DNA of 64,000 nt, taken from NCBI RefSeq assembly GCF_026013415.1, contig NZ_JAPDOK010000004.1:62001-126000 (forward strand), read 5' to 3'. A program made the position numbers and the translations under genes. Positions 51,658 to 61,366 of this stretch are shown one piece after another. The notes beneath the pieces are model-generated. The model searched no databases, was not told where the DNA came from, and saw only the letters and a program-made list of their open reading frames with translations. Origin of the DNA: Sphingomonas caeni (GTDB lineage Bacteria; Pseudomonadota; Alphaproteobacteria; Sphingomonadales; Sphingomonadaceae). Position 1 is the stretch's first letter, and every line of letters begins with the position of its first letter.

Positions 51658-52869
51658 TCAGGCCAGCGCCGCCTTCAGATCCTCGACCAGGTCGGTCTTT
51701 TCCCAGGGGAAGAGATCGCCTTCGGCGGTGCGGCCGAAATGGCCGTACGCCGCGGTCTTCTGGTAGATCGGCTTGTTGAGCTTGAGGTGCGTGCGGATCG
51801 CGCGGGGCGTGAGGCCGCCGAGCTTCTCGATCGACATGATCGCTTCCTCAATCTTGTCGTCGCCGATGGTGCCGGTGCCGTGGGTGTCGACATAAAGCGA
51901 CAGTGGCTTGGACACGCCGATCGCGTACGCCAGCTGGATCGTGCAGCGCTTGGCGAGGCCGGCGGCGACGATGTTCTTGGCGAGATAGCGCGTGATGTAC
52001 GCCGCCGAGCGGTCGACCTTGGTGGGGTCCTTGCCTGAGAAAGCGCCGCCGCCATGCGGGGCAGCGCCGCCATAGGTGTCGACGATGATCTTGCGGCCGG
52101 TGAGGCCGGCATCGCCATCGGGGCCGCCGATCTCGAACGAGCCGGTCGGGTTGATGTGGTACTCGGTCGCGTCCGAAAGGAGCCTGGCGGGCAGCACGTC
52201 GGCGACGACCTTGCGGACATAGGCGTGGAGCTCGGCTTCCTTGGCGCCTTCGTCATAGCCCTTGGCATGCTGGGTCGAGACGACGATCGCCGTCGCGGCA
52301 ACGGGCACGCCGCCTTCGAATTTGAGCGTCACCTGGCTCTTGGCATCGGGCTCGAGAAAGGGCGCGGCGCCCGAATGGCGGTCGGCCGCCATCTGCTCGA
52401 GGATCTTGTGGCTGTAATAGAGCGTCGCCGGCATCAGATCCGGGGTCTCGTCGCAGGCGAAGCCGAACATGATGCCCTGGTCGCCCGCGCCTTCATCCTT
52501 GTTGCCGCCGGCGTCGACGCCCTGCGCGATATGCGCCGACTGGGGATGGAGGTTGTTCGAGAAGTCGAGCGTCTGCCAGTGGAAGCCGTCCTGCTCATAG
52601 CCGATGCGCTTGACGGTCGCGCGGACCGTGTCCTCGATCTCCTGCTGGACGCCGGGGGCCCAGTTGCCCGCCTCGTCCATGATGCCCTTGCCGCGGATCT
52701 CGCCGGCGAGGACGACCTTCTGCGTCGTGGTCAGCGTCTCGCAGGCGACGCGCGCCTCGGGGTCCTTGGACAGGAAGAGATCGACGATCGCGTCGCTGAT
52801 CTGGTCGGAAACCTTGTCCGGATGACCCTCGGAAACCGATTCGGACGTGAAGAGATAGTTGGAACGCAT
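51658..52869 (-). CDS. metK: S-adenosylmethionine synthetase
   Basis: The 403-residue enzyme makes S-adenosylmethionine from methionine and ATP. Signature blocks are visible: [24 protein letters not shown] at the N-terminus, [17 protein letters not shown], and [19 protein letters not shown]. The length fits the family in alphaproteobacteria. gagga lies before the ATG, and the leader contains an 8-bp inverted repeat at 52891-52931 that may control expression. It is 77 bp downstream of the lnt stop. Confidence 0.96.
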   Translation of the reverse strand: MRSNYLFTSESVSEGHPDKVSDQISDAIVDLFLSKDPEARVACETLTTTQKVVLAGEIRGKGIMDEAGNWAPGVQQEIEDTVRATVKRIGYEQDGFHWQTLDFSNNLHPQSAHIAQGVDAGGNKDEGAGDQGIMFGFACDETPDLMPATLYYSHKILEQMAADRHSGAAPFLEPDAKSQVTLKFEGGVPVAATAIVVSTQHAKGYDEGAKEAELHAYVRKVVADVLPARLLSDATEYHINPTGSFEIGGPDGDAGLTGRKIIVDTYGGAAPHGGGAFSGKDPTKVDRSAAYITRYLAKNIVAAGLAKRCTIQLAYAIGVSKPLSLYVDTHGTGTIGDDKIEEAIMSIEKLGGLTPRAIRTHLKLNKPIYQKTAAYGHFGRTAEGDLFPWEKTDLVEDLKAALA

Positions 52870-52890
52870 GGAAATTCCTCAAAGGTGGAG

Positions 52891-52931
52891 AGGAAAGCCG
52901 GGCCGTTGCCATGCCCATATAAAGCTTTCCT
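52891..52931 (-). promoter_or_regulatory. 8-bp inverted repeat in the metK leader
   Basis: Read on the minus strand, aggaaagc (52931-52924) pairs with gctttcct (52898-52891) around a loop containing ggcatggcaacggccc. It lies 22-62 bases upstream of the metK start. Some alphaproteobacteria have SAM-binding riboswitches before metK. The loop CAACGGC resembles part of one such class, but the remainder does not fit, so this is only a candidate. Confidence 0.35.
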
Positions 52932-52946
52932 TATATCCGCGCGGCC

Positions 52947-54512
52947 CTAGCGCGCGAAGCGCCTTATGGCAAATGCAAAGAGCAGGAGGAGCAGCGCCAT
53001 CGCCGCCGCCGCGGCATTGCCGATGCGCGCGAAGAGCGTGGGCGGGCGGGGCGCGGGAAGCAGCGCGTCGACCGCGCCCTCCTCGAGGTGGGGGATGCTG
53101 GCGACGACATGGCCGCGCGCGTCGATCACCGCGGAGATCCCGGTGGGGGTGGCGCGCAGGATCGGCAGCCCTTCCTCGATCGCGCGCATCCGCGCCTGGG
53201 CGAGGTGTTGGGCGGGGCCCCAGCTGCCGAACCAGGCGTCGTTCGAGGGGTTGAAGATGAAGTCGGGGCGCTCGAGCGGATCGACCACCTGGCCCGAGAA
53301 GATCACCTCGTAGCAGATCAGCATGCCCACCTTGCCGACGCCATTGATCTCGATCGTCTGGGGGCCGGGACCGCGGACGAAGTCGACATCGCCCGCGGCG
53401 AAGCGCGCGATGCCGAGCGCCTCGAAGAAGGGGCGGGCGGGGAGATATTCGCCGAACGGGACGAGGTGCGCCTTGTCGTAGCGTTTGCCGAGCATGCCCG
53501 AGGGATCGACCGGCCAGATCGAATTGCCCGCGCCGGTGATCCGGCCCTTGTCATCGAAGAACAGCGCGTTGCCGCCGATCAGCGCGGTATCGAGCGGCCC
53601 CAGCGTCGCGCCGATGCGCGCGCGGACGATGCGCGGATCAACCCGGTACCAGCGCGGATCGGGATAGCCGTCCTCGATCAGATCGTTGACCATCCCCTCG
53701 GGCCAGATCAGCAGCCGCGGCTCGAGGCTGGCGCCCTTCGAGAGCGCGATCATCCTGGCCAGCACCTTCTCGTTATAGTCCGGATCGTGCAGCGCCTCCT
53801 GCCCGATATTGGGCTGGACGATGCGGACGCGGAGTTGCGGCGGCGACTCGGCGGTGCGGGGGATTTCGGGGGCGTGGGCGGTGCCGAGCAGGGCGAGCGC
53901 CACCAGCGAAGCGGCGACGCTTGCGGCGAAATGATAGTTGCGGAACCACAGCAGATAGAGCGCGCCCGCGGCGAGCATCATCACGCCCGAAAGCGCATAG
54001 GTGCCGATCAGCGCGGCGCCCTGCGCGACCGGATCGACGGTGAGCCAGCCCAGGCCGATCGGGTCCCAGGGATAGCCGGTGAAGAGCGTCGCGCGCAGCC
54101 CCTCGGAGACCATCCAGGCAGCGGCGGCGGCGAGGACATAGGCGCTGTCGGGCCCCTCCCATCCGGCATGGATGCGCACCGCGGCCTTGAAGCGCCAGGC
54201 GAGCCCGCACGCGACCGCCGGGAAGATGGCGAGGTAGCAGGCGACCAGCAGCACCGCGAGATAGCCGAGCGCGGGCGGCAGCTTGTCCTGATAGTCGAAG
54301 GCGTGCTGCATCCAGTTGTTGCCGACCGCGAAATGGCCGAGCCCGAACATCCAGCCGCGCGCCAATGCCGCCCGCAGCCGCGGCGCTTCGTGGACAAGGT
54401 GCAGCAGGACGGCGAGCCCGAGCAGCAGCAGCGGCCAGAGGTTCAGCGGCGCGAACCCGGTGGCGGAGATCAGCCCCGCGAAGAGCGCGGTCAGAAGGGG
54501 CCGGCGAAGCAT
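52947..54512 (-). CDS. lnt: Apolipoprotein N-acyltransferase
   Basis: The 521-residue integral membrane enzyme N-acylates the Cys of lipoproteins, the last step of lipoprotein maturation. About eight helices frame a nitrilase-like domain with the triad Glu in LLIWPEGMV, Lys in KRYDKAHLVPFGEYLP and Cys in MLICYEVIF. The ATG at 54512 is used, and a TTG directly before it is an alternative. The lipoproteins in this window (for example at 3045, 11677 and 41607) would be its substrates. In related genomes it follows corC. Here seven small genes lie between. Confidence 0.93.
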   Translation of the reverse strand: MLRRPLLTALFAGLISATGFAPLNLWPLLLLGLAVLLHLVHEAPRLRAALARGWMFGLGHFAVGNNWMQHAFDYQDKLPPALGYLAVLLVACYLAIFPAVACGLAWRFKAAVRIHAGWEGPDSAYVLAAAAAWMVSEGLRATLFTGYPWDPIGLGWLTVDPVAQGAALIGTYALSGVMMLAAGALYLLWFRNYHFAASVAASLVALALLGTAHAPEIPRTAESPPQLRVRIVQPNIGQEALHDPDYNEKVLARMIALSKGASLEPRLLIWPEGMVNDLIEDGYPDPRWYRVDPRIVRARIGATLGPLDTALIGGNALFFDDKGRITGAGNSIWPVDPSGMLGKRYDKAHLVPFGEYLPARPFFEALGIARFAAGDVDFVRGPGPQTIEINGVGKVGMLICYEVIFSGQVVDPLERPDFIFNPSNDAWFGSWGPAQHLAQARMRAIEEGLPILRATPTGISAVIDARGHVVASIPHLEEGAVDALLPAPRPPTLFARIGNAAAAAMALLLLLFAFAIRRFAR

Positions 54513-54567
54513 CAAGGGGCTATTGCCGGGATGGCCGATCGAGGCAAGGCGGCGCTACCGTGGATCG

Positions 54568-55062
54568 CTACCGGATCGGCTCATAGGTGCAGGCGATATC
54601 CGTTGTGTCGCCATTCTCGCCGATCAGGAGCGACGTCCGCGACTCCGCCTTTTTGATCGCGAAGACCTGACAGGTCGTATAGTCCCGCCTGGCCTCGGCC
54701 TCGCATTTGGCCTGGCCGTGGCCGGCGAGCGCAGCGGCTTTGACCTCCGCGTAGGGCCGTTCAACCGACGTGATGATCATGATCCGGCGCGTACCGTCCT
54801 CGAGCGTTTCGAGCGAACCGAGCGCGGCGGCGGGGAGGCCGAAGATCGTCATCCCGCCAGGCAGCGCATAGTTGCGGACGATCCGGTGGCGCGGCCCGTC
54901 CTCGGCCTCGTGCGCGGCATCGATCCGAAGCGCCGCAACCGCGGGGCCCACCGCCTCGGGCGCGAGCCTGCATTCGGCGAGATCGCGAAGCGCGTCGGCG
55001 GGTTGCGGCGCCGCGGCGCCCGAAAGCGCGAGCCAGGCGGCGGGGAGGAGGGCGCGGCGCAC
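54568..55062 (-). CDS. Small periplasmic protein, paralogue 1, hypothetical
   Basis: A 164-residue protein starting at a GTG (55062), with a signal peptide (VRRALLPAAWLALSGAAA). It contains MTIFGLPAAALGSLETL and VKAAALAGHGQAKC, which line up with VFGLKPANLAANDTL and VEATVLAANGLKAC in the next gene upstream, so the two are paralogues in tandem. Several Cys residues suggest disulfides. Function is unknown. The two genes are 4 bp apart and surely cotranscribed. Confidence 0.65.
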   Translation of the reverse strand: MRRALLPAAWLALSGAAAPQPADALRDLAECRLAPEAVGPAVAALRIDAAHEAEDGPRHRIVRNYALPGGMTIFGLPAAALGSLETLEDGTRRIMIITSVERPYAEVKAAALAGHGQAKCEAEARRDYTTCQVFAIKKAESRTSLLIGENGDTTDIACTYEPIR

Positions 55063-55066
55063 GCTG

Positions 55067-55567
55067 CTACCCCTCCGTGCGCGTATAGCCGCAGCCGATC
55101 CCCACCGCGTCGCCGAAATCCTTGAGCAGCAGCCCCGGCGTCTCGGGCTCGGAATAGCGGCCATAGACGACGCAGGCCTTGGTGTTGCCCTGCCCTCCGG
55201 GATCGGGACAGGCCTTGAGGCCGTTCGCCGCCAGCACCGTCGCCTCCACCTGATCATAGGGCAGCGGGATCATGCTCATCAGCACGACCTGCCGCTTGGT
55301 TCCCACGAGCGTGTCGTTCGCCGCAAGGTTGGCCGGCTTCAGGCCGAAGACGGTCAGTCCGGCGGGCGGGCGAAAGAAGCGGATGATGTTGCGGCCATTC
55401 GCATCGCCGAGATCGACCGTCTTTTCGGCGGTCAGCCCATCGAGCAGCGCCATCGAGGCGTCGATCCCGTGCCTGCATTCATAGACCGATTGCAGCGTGG
55501 CTTCCGGCGGGAGCGCCGCTCCGGGGAGGAGGCAGGCGGTGGCGATCAGGGTGAGGCGAATGCGCAT
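55067..55567 (-). CDS. Small periplasmic protein, paralogue 2, hypothetical
   Basis: A 166-residue protein with a signal peptide (MRIRLTLIATACLLPGAA). The mature part has Cys residues near 31, 119, 130 and 158 and the strings RFFRPPAGLTVFGLKPANLA and QVVLMSMIPLPYDQVEATVL, shared in form with its downstream tandem neighbour. A fold of two disulfide-linked layers is conceivable, but no family name comes to mind. It is divergent from the VOC protein gene. Confidence 0.68.
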   Translation of the reverse strand: MRIRLTLIATACLLPGAALPPEATLQSVYECRHGIDASMALLDGLTAEKTVDLGDANGRNIIRFFRPPAGLTVFGLKPANLAANDTLVGTKRQVVLMSMIPLPYDQVEATVLAANGLKACPDPGGQGNTKACVVYGRYSEPETPGLLLKDFGDAVGIGCGYTRTEG

Positions 55568-55612
55568 GGGCGCAGCCTATCAGCGGGCGGGCCGCTCTGC
55601 TAGGGCGATGCC

Positions 55613-56035
55613 ATGCGCGATATCCGGCCGTTCCACCTCGCCTTTCCGGTCCATGATCTGGGCGCCGCGCGCGCCTTTTACGGCGGGGTGATGGGGTGTC
55701 CGGAGGGGCGCTCGTCCGACAGCTGGATCGATTTCGACCTGTTCGGGCATCAGATCGTCGCGCATCTCGATCCCGGCGCGAAACCGGTCGCCGTCGAGAA
55801 TGCGGTCGATGGGCATGACGTGCCGGTGCCGCATTTCGGGGTGGTGCTGACGATGCCGGACTGGGAGGCGTTGGCGGAGCGCGTCGCCGCGGCGGGCGTC
55901 GCTTTCGGGATCGCGCCGCATATCCGGTTCAAGGATCAGGTTGGCGAGCAGGCGACGATGTTCTTCCGCGATCCCAGCGGCAATGCGCTCGAGTTCAAGG
56001 CGTTTGCCGACGATTCGATGCTGTTCGCCACCTGA
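55613..56035 (+). CDS. VOC family protein (glyoxalase/dioxygenase-like)
   Basis: The 140-residue cytoplasmic protein has two beta-alpha-beta modules: [28 protein letters not shown] and [30 protein letters not shown], ending [14 protein letters not shown]. His8, His74-like and the Glu of NALEF are placed as metal ligands of the vicinal-oxygen-chelate fold. The substrate is unknown. These proteins range from glyoxalases to ring-cleaving dioxygenases and resistance proteins. Confidence 0.85.
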   Translation: MRDIRPFHLAFPVHDLGAARAFYGGVMGCPEGRSSDSWIDFDLFGHQIVAHLDPGAKPVAVENAVDGHDVPVPHFGVVLTMPDWEALAERVAAAGVAFGIAPHIRFKDQVGEQATMFFRDPSGNALEFKAFADDSMLFAT

Positions 56036-56092
56036 GAGCAAGCTCGATTACCTTGACCGGAACACTGAAGGCCGGCGCCACGTTGAAGCGCC

Positions 56093-56377
56093 ATGCACGA
56101 CTGGCTTTCCCGGCTCCATCGCAGCCGCCGCGCGCGTTTCCTGACGCTGAGCGCGGTCGGGATCGTGTCGCTGGGAAGCTGTGGCGGAGCGGTGCTCGCC
56201 AATTACACCGTCGCGGGGATGAATACGTTCCCGCACAGCGAGGCCGCGCAGTCCGATTGGCGCGCGGCCGAACCCGAATGGGTGCGCGAGGCGGCGATGG
56301 CGGCGGGCGGCGATACCGATCGCAGCGCAGGCTTCTCTTCGACGGCGACCGAGGCCTATAGCGACGCGGCCGATTAA
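56093..56377 (+). CDS. Small membrane-anchored protein, hypothetical
   Basis: A 94-residue protein with a basic N-terminus (RLHRSRRARF) and one hydrophobic segment (LTLSAVGIVSLGSCGGAVLA), then a short acidic soluble tail. The Cys at the end of the helix lies in a loose lipobox-like context, so a lipoprotein is possible. It is 13 bp before the next gene and is probably cotranscribed. No family is recognised. Confidence 0.55.
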   Translation: MHDWLSRLHRSRRARFLTLSAVGIVSLGSCGGAVLANYTVAGMNTFPHSEAAQSDWRAAEPEWVREAAMAAGGDTDRSAGFSSTATEAYSDAAD

Positions 56378-56390
56378 CGGAGCTGCGCGC

Positions 56391-56693
56391 GTGCCCGAAC
56401 CGATCAAGGTCGATCTTCCCCATTCGCTGGGCCGCGAAGCGGCGCGGGCGCGGATCGCGGGCGGGGTGGGCAAGCTCGCCGAGATGATCCCGGGCGCGAG
56501 CGTCGCCGATCACCGCTGGGAGGGCGACACGCTCCATTTCAGCGTGAGCGCGATGGGGCAGGCCGTGGTGAGCCGGATCGACGTGTTCGACAAGCGCGTC
56601 CACGTCGAGGTTGATCTGCCGCCGATGCTGGCGCTGCTCGGCGGGCGGGTGCGCGACAAATTGCTGAGCGTGGCGCCCAAGCTGCTGAAATGA
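56391..56693 (+). CDS. Polyhydroxyalkanoic acid system family protein
   Basis: A 100-residue cytoplasmic protein beginning with a GTG. The pattern KVDLPHSLGREAARARIAGG, then DHRWEGDTLHFSVSAMGQAVVSRIDV, and VHVEVDLPPMLALLGGRVR matches the family annotated as polyhydroxyalkanoic acid system (PHA granule-region) proteins, which in proteobacteria appear as stand-alone small proteins. No polymer synthase lies nearby, so a role in polymer granules is uncertain. Confidence 0.82.
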   Translation: MPEPIKVDLPHSLGREAARARIAGGVGKLAEMIPGASVADHRWEGDTLHFSVSAMGQAVVSRIDVFDKRVHVEVDLPPMLALLGGRVRDKLLSVAPKLLK

Positions 56694-57164
56694 TCAGCCG
56701 CGCTTGGTGAAGGTGCAGACGAGAAGAAGCTCGCCGCCGCTTTCGGTGAGGGTGACCGATCGCGACCAGGCGCCGTCGGGCGCGAGGCTCAGTTCGCAGG
56801 CGCTCGCCGTGTCGCGGTCGCATTGGGCCTTGCCATGGGCGGCGAGCAGGCGGGCGCGGGTCGCGGCGAAGCCGTCTGTCGGGGCGGTTTGAAAGCTTTG
56901 CGAATAGTCGCCCGCGGCAGGGTTGGCATAGTCGGACAGGCGGATGTGTTTGGGCGAGGCGCCCCAGAGCTCGCCGCCGGTGAAGCTGTAGATGGTGCCG
57001 CGTTCATCGGCTTCGGTATCGTCCTCGGTTCCGAGCAGCGAGAGCGCCTTGAACGCAGCCTCGGTCTCGGCGCGCGGAAGCGTGCAGCTCGCGGCGGGGG
57101 TCAGGTCGGCGGGCGGCGCGGCGGCGGTCAGGCCGAGCGCGGCGGCCGCCCAGAGCGCGCGCAT
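56694..57164 (-). CDS. Small periplasmic protein, paralogue 3, hypothetical
   Basis: A 156-residue protein with a signal peptide (MRALWAAAALGLTAAAPP). It shares the layout of the proteins at 54568 and 55067: an N-terminal Cys, a central region with WGASPKHIRLSDY, an LLAAHGKAQCDRDT block and a C-terminal VTLTESGGELLLVCTF. The similarity to VKAAALAGHGQAKC in paralogue 1 is the best evidence of common origin. Its start overlaps the stop of the sorbosone-dehydrogenase-like gene (tgatg), so it may be cotranslated with that gene. Confidence 0.6.
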   Translation of the reverse strand: MRALWAAAALGLTAAAPPADLTPAASCTLPRAETEAAFKALSLLGTEDDTEADERGTIYSFTGGELWGASPKHIRLSDYANPAAGDYSQSFQTAPTDGFAATRARLLAAHGKAQCDRDTASACELSLAPDGAWSRSVTLTESGGELLLVCTFTKRG

Positions 57165-58534
57165 CACTCTGCGCTCACCCGCCAGATGGTGTTGCCGACA
57201 TCGTCCGCGACCAGCAGCGCGCCGCTCGCATCGGCGATCACGCCGACCGGACGCCCGCGCGCATTGCCCTTGTCGTCGAGGAAACCGGTGAGGAAGGGCA
57301 CCGGCTTGACGCCCTTGGCCGGGAAGCCGTTATCGCCGAACGGCACGAACACGACGGTGTAGCCCGACAGCGGTTCGCGGTTCCACGATCCGTGCAGCCC
57401 GATGAATGCGCCATTGGCGAAAGCGGGCCCGAGCTTGGCGTCGGCCGCGAAGGTCAGTCCGAGCGGCGCGACGTGCGGCCCCAGCGCGAAATCGGGGCGG
57501 TGCGAATATTGGACGAGATCGGGGCGTTCGGGCTGGACGCGCTTGTCGACATAGCCGCCCCAGTAATTCCACGGCCAGCCGAAGAAGGTGCCCAGATCGA
57601 CGCGCGTCAGATAGTCGGGCGGCATGTCCGATCCGAGCATGTCGCGCTCGTTGACCACCGCCCACAAGGCTCCGCTCTTGGGCTCGATCGCCATGCCGTT
57701 GGCGTTGCGGATGCCCCAGGCGAAGACGCGAGCATTCTTCTGGTCTGGATAGACTTCGAGGATCACGGCGCGCGCGCCCTTCCAGCCGCCCTGGCCGCTA
57801 TAGATCGCGCCTTCTGCGTCGAGCCCGTTCTCGGCGATGTTGGAGGAGGAGCCGACCGAGACGTAGAGGCTCTTGCCCTCGGGCGCGACGATCACGTTGC
57901 GCGCCCAGTGATTGCCGCCGCCGGGCAGGTCGATGATCTTTTCCGGTTTTGCGGTGATCGCGGTGTCGCCCGCCTTGTAGGGGAAGCGGACCAGGGCGTC
58001 GGTATTGGCGACGTAGAGCCAGTCGCCGAACAGCGCCATGCCATAAGGCGAGTTGAGCCCGGTGAGGAAGGCGGTCTTCTGGTCGGCGACGCCATCGCCA
58101 TTGGTGTCGCGAAGCAGGCTGATGCGATTGGCGGAAGGGCTCGCCGCGCCCGCCTTCTTCAGCAGCGATTCCATCACCATGCCCGTGATCCCGCCCACCT
58201 TGCGCGGCGGCGAATTGGTCTCGGCGACGAGGATGTCGCCATTGGGCAGGCGATAGAGCCAGCGCGGGTGATCGAGATCGCCCGCGAACGCCGCGACCTT
58301 GAGGCCCTTGGCCGGGACCGGCTTGGCGCCGCCCTGCCAGCCGACCACGGGCGCGACCTTCATCGTCGGGATGGTGGCGGGGCGCGCCTGGCCCAGCTTG
58401 GGGATCGCGCCGGTGACGTCCTGCTCGCTCAGCCGCGCGACATCGGGGCGGGTGAGGAACCAGAAGATGATCGCGCCGAGCACGATCAGCGCGGCGAGGA
58501 TGATCAGGGCGTGCTTCAGATATTTGCGCAGCAT
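57164..58534 (-). CDS. Sorbosone dehydrogenase-like membrane-anchored sugar dehydrogenase
   Basis: The 456-residue protein has an N-terminal membrane helix (LIILAALIVLGAIIFWFL) and a beta-propeller with repeated blade motifs: RWLYRLPNGDILVAETN, GLNSPYGMALFGDWLYVANTD, GGNHWARNVIVAPEGKSLYVSVGSSSN, and FAWGIRNANGMAIEPKSGALWAVVNERD. This is the pattern of PQQ-dependent sugar and sorbosone dehydrogenases that oxidise sugars in the periplasm. Cofactor use is inferred. The gene lies between the corC and lnt genes of the conserved cluster. Confidence 0.85.
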   Translation of the reverse strand: MLRKYLKHALIILAALIVLGAIIFWFLTRPDVARLSEQDVTGAIPKLGQARPATIPTMKVAPVVGWQGGAKPVPAKGLKVAAFAGDLDHPRWLYRLPNGDILVAETNSPPRKVGGITGMVMESLLKKAGAASPSANRISLLRDTNGDGVADQKTAFLTGLNSPYGMALFGDWLYVANTDALVRFPYKAGDTAITAKPEKIIDLPGGGNHWARNVIVAPEGKSLYVSVGSSSNIAENGLDAEGAIYSGQGGWKGARAVILEVYPDQKNARVFAWGIRNANGMAIEPKSGALWAVVNERDMLGSDMPPDYLTRVDLGTFFGWPWNYWGGYVDKRVQPERPDLVQYSHRPDFALGPHVAPLGLTFAADAKLGPAFANGAFIGLHGSWNREPLSGYTVVFVPFGDNGFPAKGVKPVPFLTGFLDDKGNARGRPVGVIADASGALLVADDVGNTIWRVSAE

Positions 58535-58535
58535 C

Positions 58536-59435
<900 letters not shown>

Positions 59436-59443
59436 GATCGTGT

Positions 59444-59950
59444 TCAGTCCTCGCGTACCGGATAGGGGTCGTGCAGGCCGAGATCGGCCATGGCGGCGCG
59501 CTCCATCTCCTCCATGACCTCGGCCTCCGCATCTCCTTGATGGTCATAGCCTAGCAAATGCAAGGTGCCGTGGACAATCAGGTGCGCGGCATGATCGGCG
59601 GTGCCGATCCCGCGCTCCTCCGCCTCGCGCACGCAGACGCCGTGCGCGAGGACGATATCGCCGAGGATCACCTCGCCGTCATCGGTGTTCATGGTGACGG
59701 TATCGAGCAGGTCGGGCTGGATCATCGGAAAGGAGAGGACGTTGGTCGGCTTGTCCTTGTGGCGATATTGCGCGTTGAGGGTTTGGACCTCGTCGTCGGA
59801 GGTAAGGCGGACGGCGATCTCGATCGTGGCGGGGGAGGTGAGCCATTCGCCATAGGGCGATTGGCTTACTGCTGCCGTCGCCGCGCGGGCGGCCAGCGCC
59901 TCCCAATCCGCGTCCGGCCAGCCCTCGGCCTGAGCGGCGACGTCAAGCAT
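59444..59950 (-). CDS. ybeY: Endoribonuclease YbeY
   Basis: The 168-residue metal-dependent RNase acts in 16S rRNA 3'-end maturation and ribosome quality control. The metal-binding motif is complete: HLIVHGTLHLLGYDHQGDAE, with the three His spaced H-x3-H-x5-H. TSDDEVQTLNAQYRHKDKPTNVLSFP is also diagnostic. It sits between phoH and corC as in most proteobacteria. A repeat element separates it from phoH. Confidence 0.94.
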   Translation of the reverse strand: MLDVAAQAEGWPDADWEALAARAATAAVSQSPYGEWLTSPATIEIAVRLTSDDEVQTLNAQYRHKDKPTNVLSFPMIQPDLLDTVTMNTDDGEVILGDIVLAHGVCVREAEERGIGTADHAAHLIVHGTLHLLGYDHQGDAEAEVMEEMERAAMADLGLHDPYPVRED

Positions 59951-59958
59951 TCCTAACC

Positions 59959-60098
59959 CCGTTCGTCCTGAGTAGCCATTGAGCTTGTCGAAATGGCGTA
60001 TCGAAGGACAGGTGGTTGCCCAGCCAGATGCTTCGATACGAGCCCTCGATACGCTGCTTCGCAGCTACTCGGTCTCTACTCAGCACGAACGGTTGGGG
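59959..60098. repeat. Inverted repeat with gttcgtcctgag ends (family D)
   Basis: The left part ccgttcgtcctgagtagcca-type is the imperfect complement of the right part ctactcagcacgaacgg. Inside are tcgaaggac and gatgcttcgatacg, then gtatcgaggg-type stems. This is an intergenic repeat type common in sphingomonads. It fills nearly all of the phoH-ybeY gap and may stabilise or end the upstream message. Confidence 0.75.
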
Positions 60099-60108
60099 GT
60101 GGGAGATC

Positions 60109-61110
60109 TTACCCATCCGTCCCCTCATAGGCCTCCACGATCCGTCCCACGATCGGGTGCCGCACCACGTCGGCCGAGCTGAAGCGCGACACCGCGATTC
60201 CCTCGATCCCCTCGAGCTTCGCGACCGCATCGTTCAGCCCCGATGCCGCCGGCCCGCCCGGCAGGTCGGTCTGTTTGGGATCGCCGCAGATCACCATGCG
60301 GCTGTTCTGGCCGAAGCGCGTCAGGAACATCTTCATCTGCATCGGCGTGGTGTTCTGCGCCTCGTCGAGGATGACGAAGGCGTCCGCGAGCGTGCGGCCG
60401 CGCATGAAGGCGATCGGGGCAATCTCGATCTCGCCGCTGGCGATCCGCCGTTCGACCTGCTCGACCGGCAGGCAATCGTGGAGCGCGTCGTACAAGGGGC
60501 GGAGATAGGGATCGACCTTCTCCTTCATGTCGCCGGGGAGGAAGCCGAGCTTCTCGCCCGCCTCGACCGCGGGACGCGACAGGATCAGGCGCTGGACGCT
60601 GCCGGTGATCAGCTGCGCGACCGCCTGCGCCACCGCGAGATAGGTCTTGCCGGTACCCGCGGGCCCGAGCGCGAAGATCATGTCGTTCGAGACGAGCGCG
60701 CGCATATAGTCGATCTGCGCGACCGAGCGCGGGATGATCGTCTTGCGCCGCGTGCGGATCATGATCGGCGGCGGCGTGTTGCCGTTGTCGGCGCGCACGA
60801 TGCCGGTGAGCATCGGCTCGCTCGACATCGCGATCACCGCGTCGATGAGGCCTGCGTCGATATCCTCGCCGCGGATCACCCGGCTGTGGAGTTCCTGGAG
60901 CACCTCGCGGGCATGCGCGACGGCCTCGGCCGATCCCTCGATCTGCACGCGCTGGCCGCGGGCATGGATATAGACGCCCAATCGTTCCTCGAGCGCCAGG
61001 ATGTTGCTGTCATATTCGCCGAAGAGCCGCGGCAGGAGATGGGGTTTGTCGAAATTGACTTCGGCCCGGGAACGGTCGCCCATCTGGGCGGGAATCGGCT
61101 TGCGGCTCAT
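60109..61110 (-). CDS. phoH: PhoH-like ATPase
   Basis: The 333-residue cytoplasmic protein has an N-terminal region with a KH-like module, then a P-loop domain: FALGPAGTGKTYLAVAQAVA (Walker A), ILSRPAVEAGEKLGFLPGDMKEKVDPY, and VILDEAQNTTPMQMKMFLTRFG (Walker B). PhoH/YbeZ proteins are RNA-linked ATPases that work with YbeY. The first residues (MSRKPIPAQMG) fit other alphaproteobacterial members. The gene starts 0.26 kb upstream of any other feature on this strand. Confidence 0.93.
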   Translation of the reverse strand: MSRKPIPAQMGDRSRAEVNFDKPHLLPRLFGEYDSNILALEERLGVYIHARGQRVQIEGSAEAVAHAREVLQELHSRVIRGEDIDAGLIDAVIAMSSEPMLTGIVRADNGNTPPPIMIRTRRKTIIPRSVAQIDYMRALVSNDMIFALGPAGTGKTYLAVAQAVAQLITGSVQRLILSRPAVEAGEKLGFLPGDMKEKVDPYLRPLYDALHDCLPVEQVERRIASGEIEIAPIAFMRGRTLADAFVILDEAQNTTPMQMKMFLTRFGQNSRMVICGDPKQTDLPGGPAASGLNDAVAKLEGIEGIAVSRFSSADVVRHPIVGRIVEAYEGTDG

Positions 61111-61366
61111 GAGGCTCCTTCACTGTCGCGGCATCGGCCGGGGACACGCCGTCCCCCGTCTGCCGGGCGTCGATGAAACGAGAAAGACACGCGGCCCTGA
61201 AAGGCGAAAACGCGGATGCGGTGGTTTGCGTTGCGCATGTCCGAACGCGATTCTGTCAGAGACGATGGCGGCTGGACAGGGGTAAAATAGGGGCGATGCG
61301 CAAAAGATCGGGGCGTGTCTTCGCAGCCACAATCGGGTTAGGATGCGTGAACGAGAGGGAGTGACG
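61111..61366. other. Intergenic region between divergent phoH and a periplasmic protein gene
   Basis: About 256 bases containing the phoH leader on one strand and gagaggga (ribosome-binding sequence) for 61367 on the other. I see no gene, and no clear -35/-10 pair. Confidence 0.3.

Noticed and set aside
52870..52946. Naming a specific SAM or SAM/SAH riboswitch class before metK
   Set aside because: Only one short motif fits. Stem and flanks do not follow a class I can recall, so it is listed only as a candidate element.
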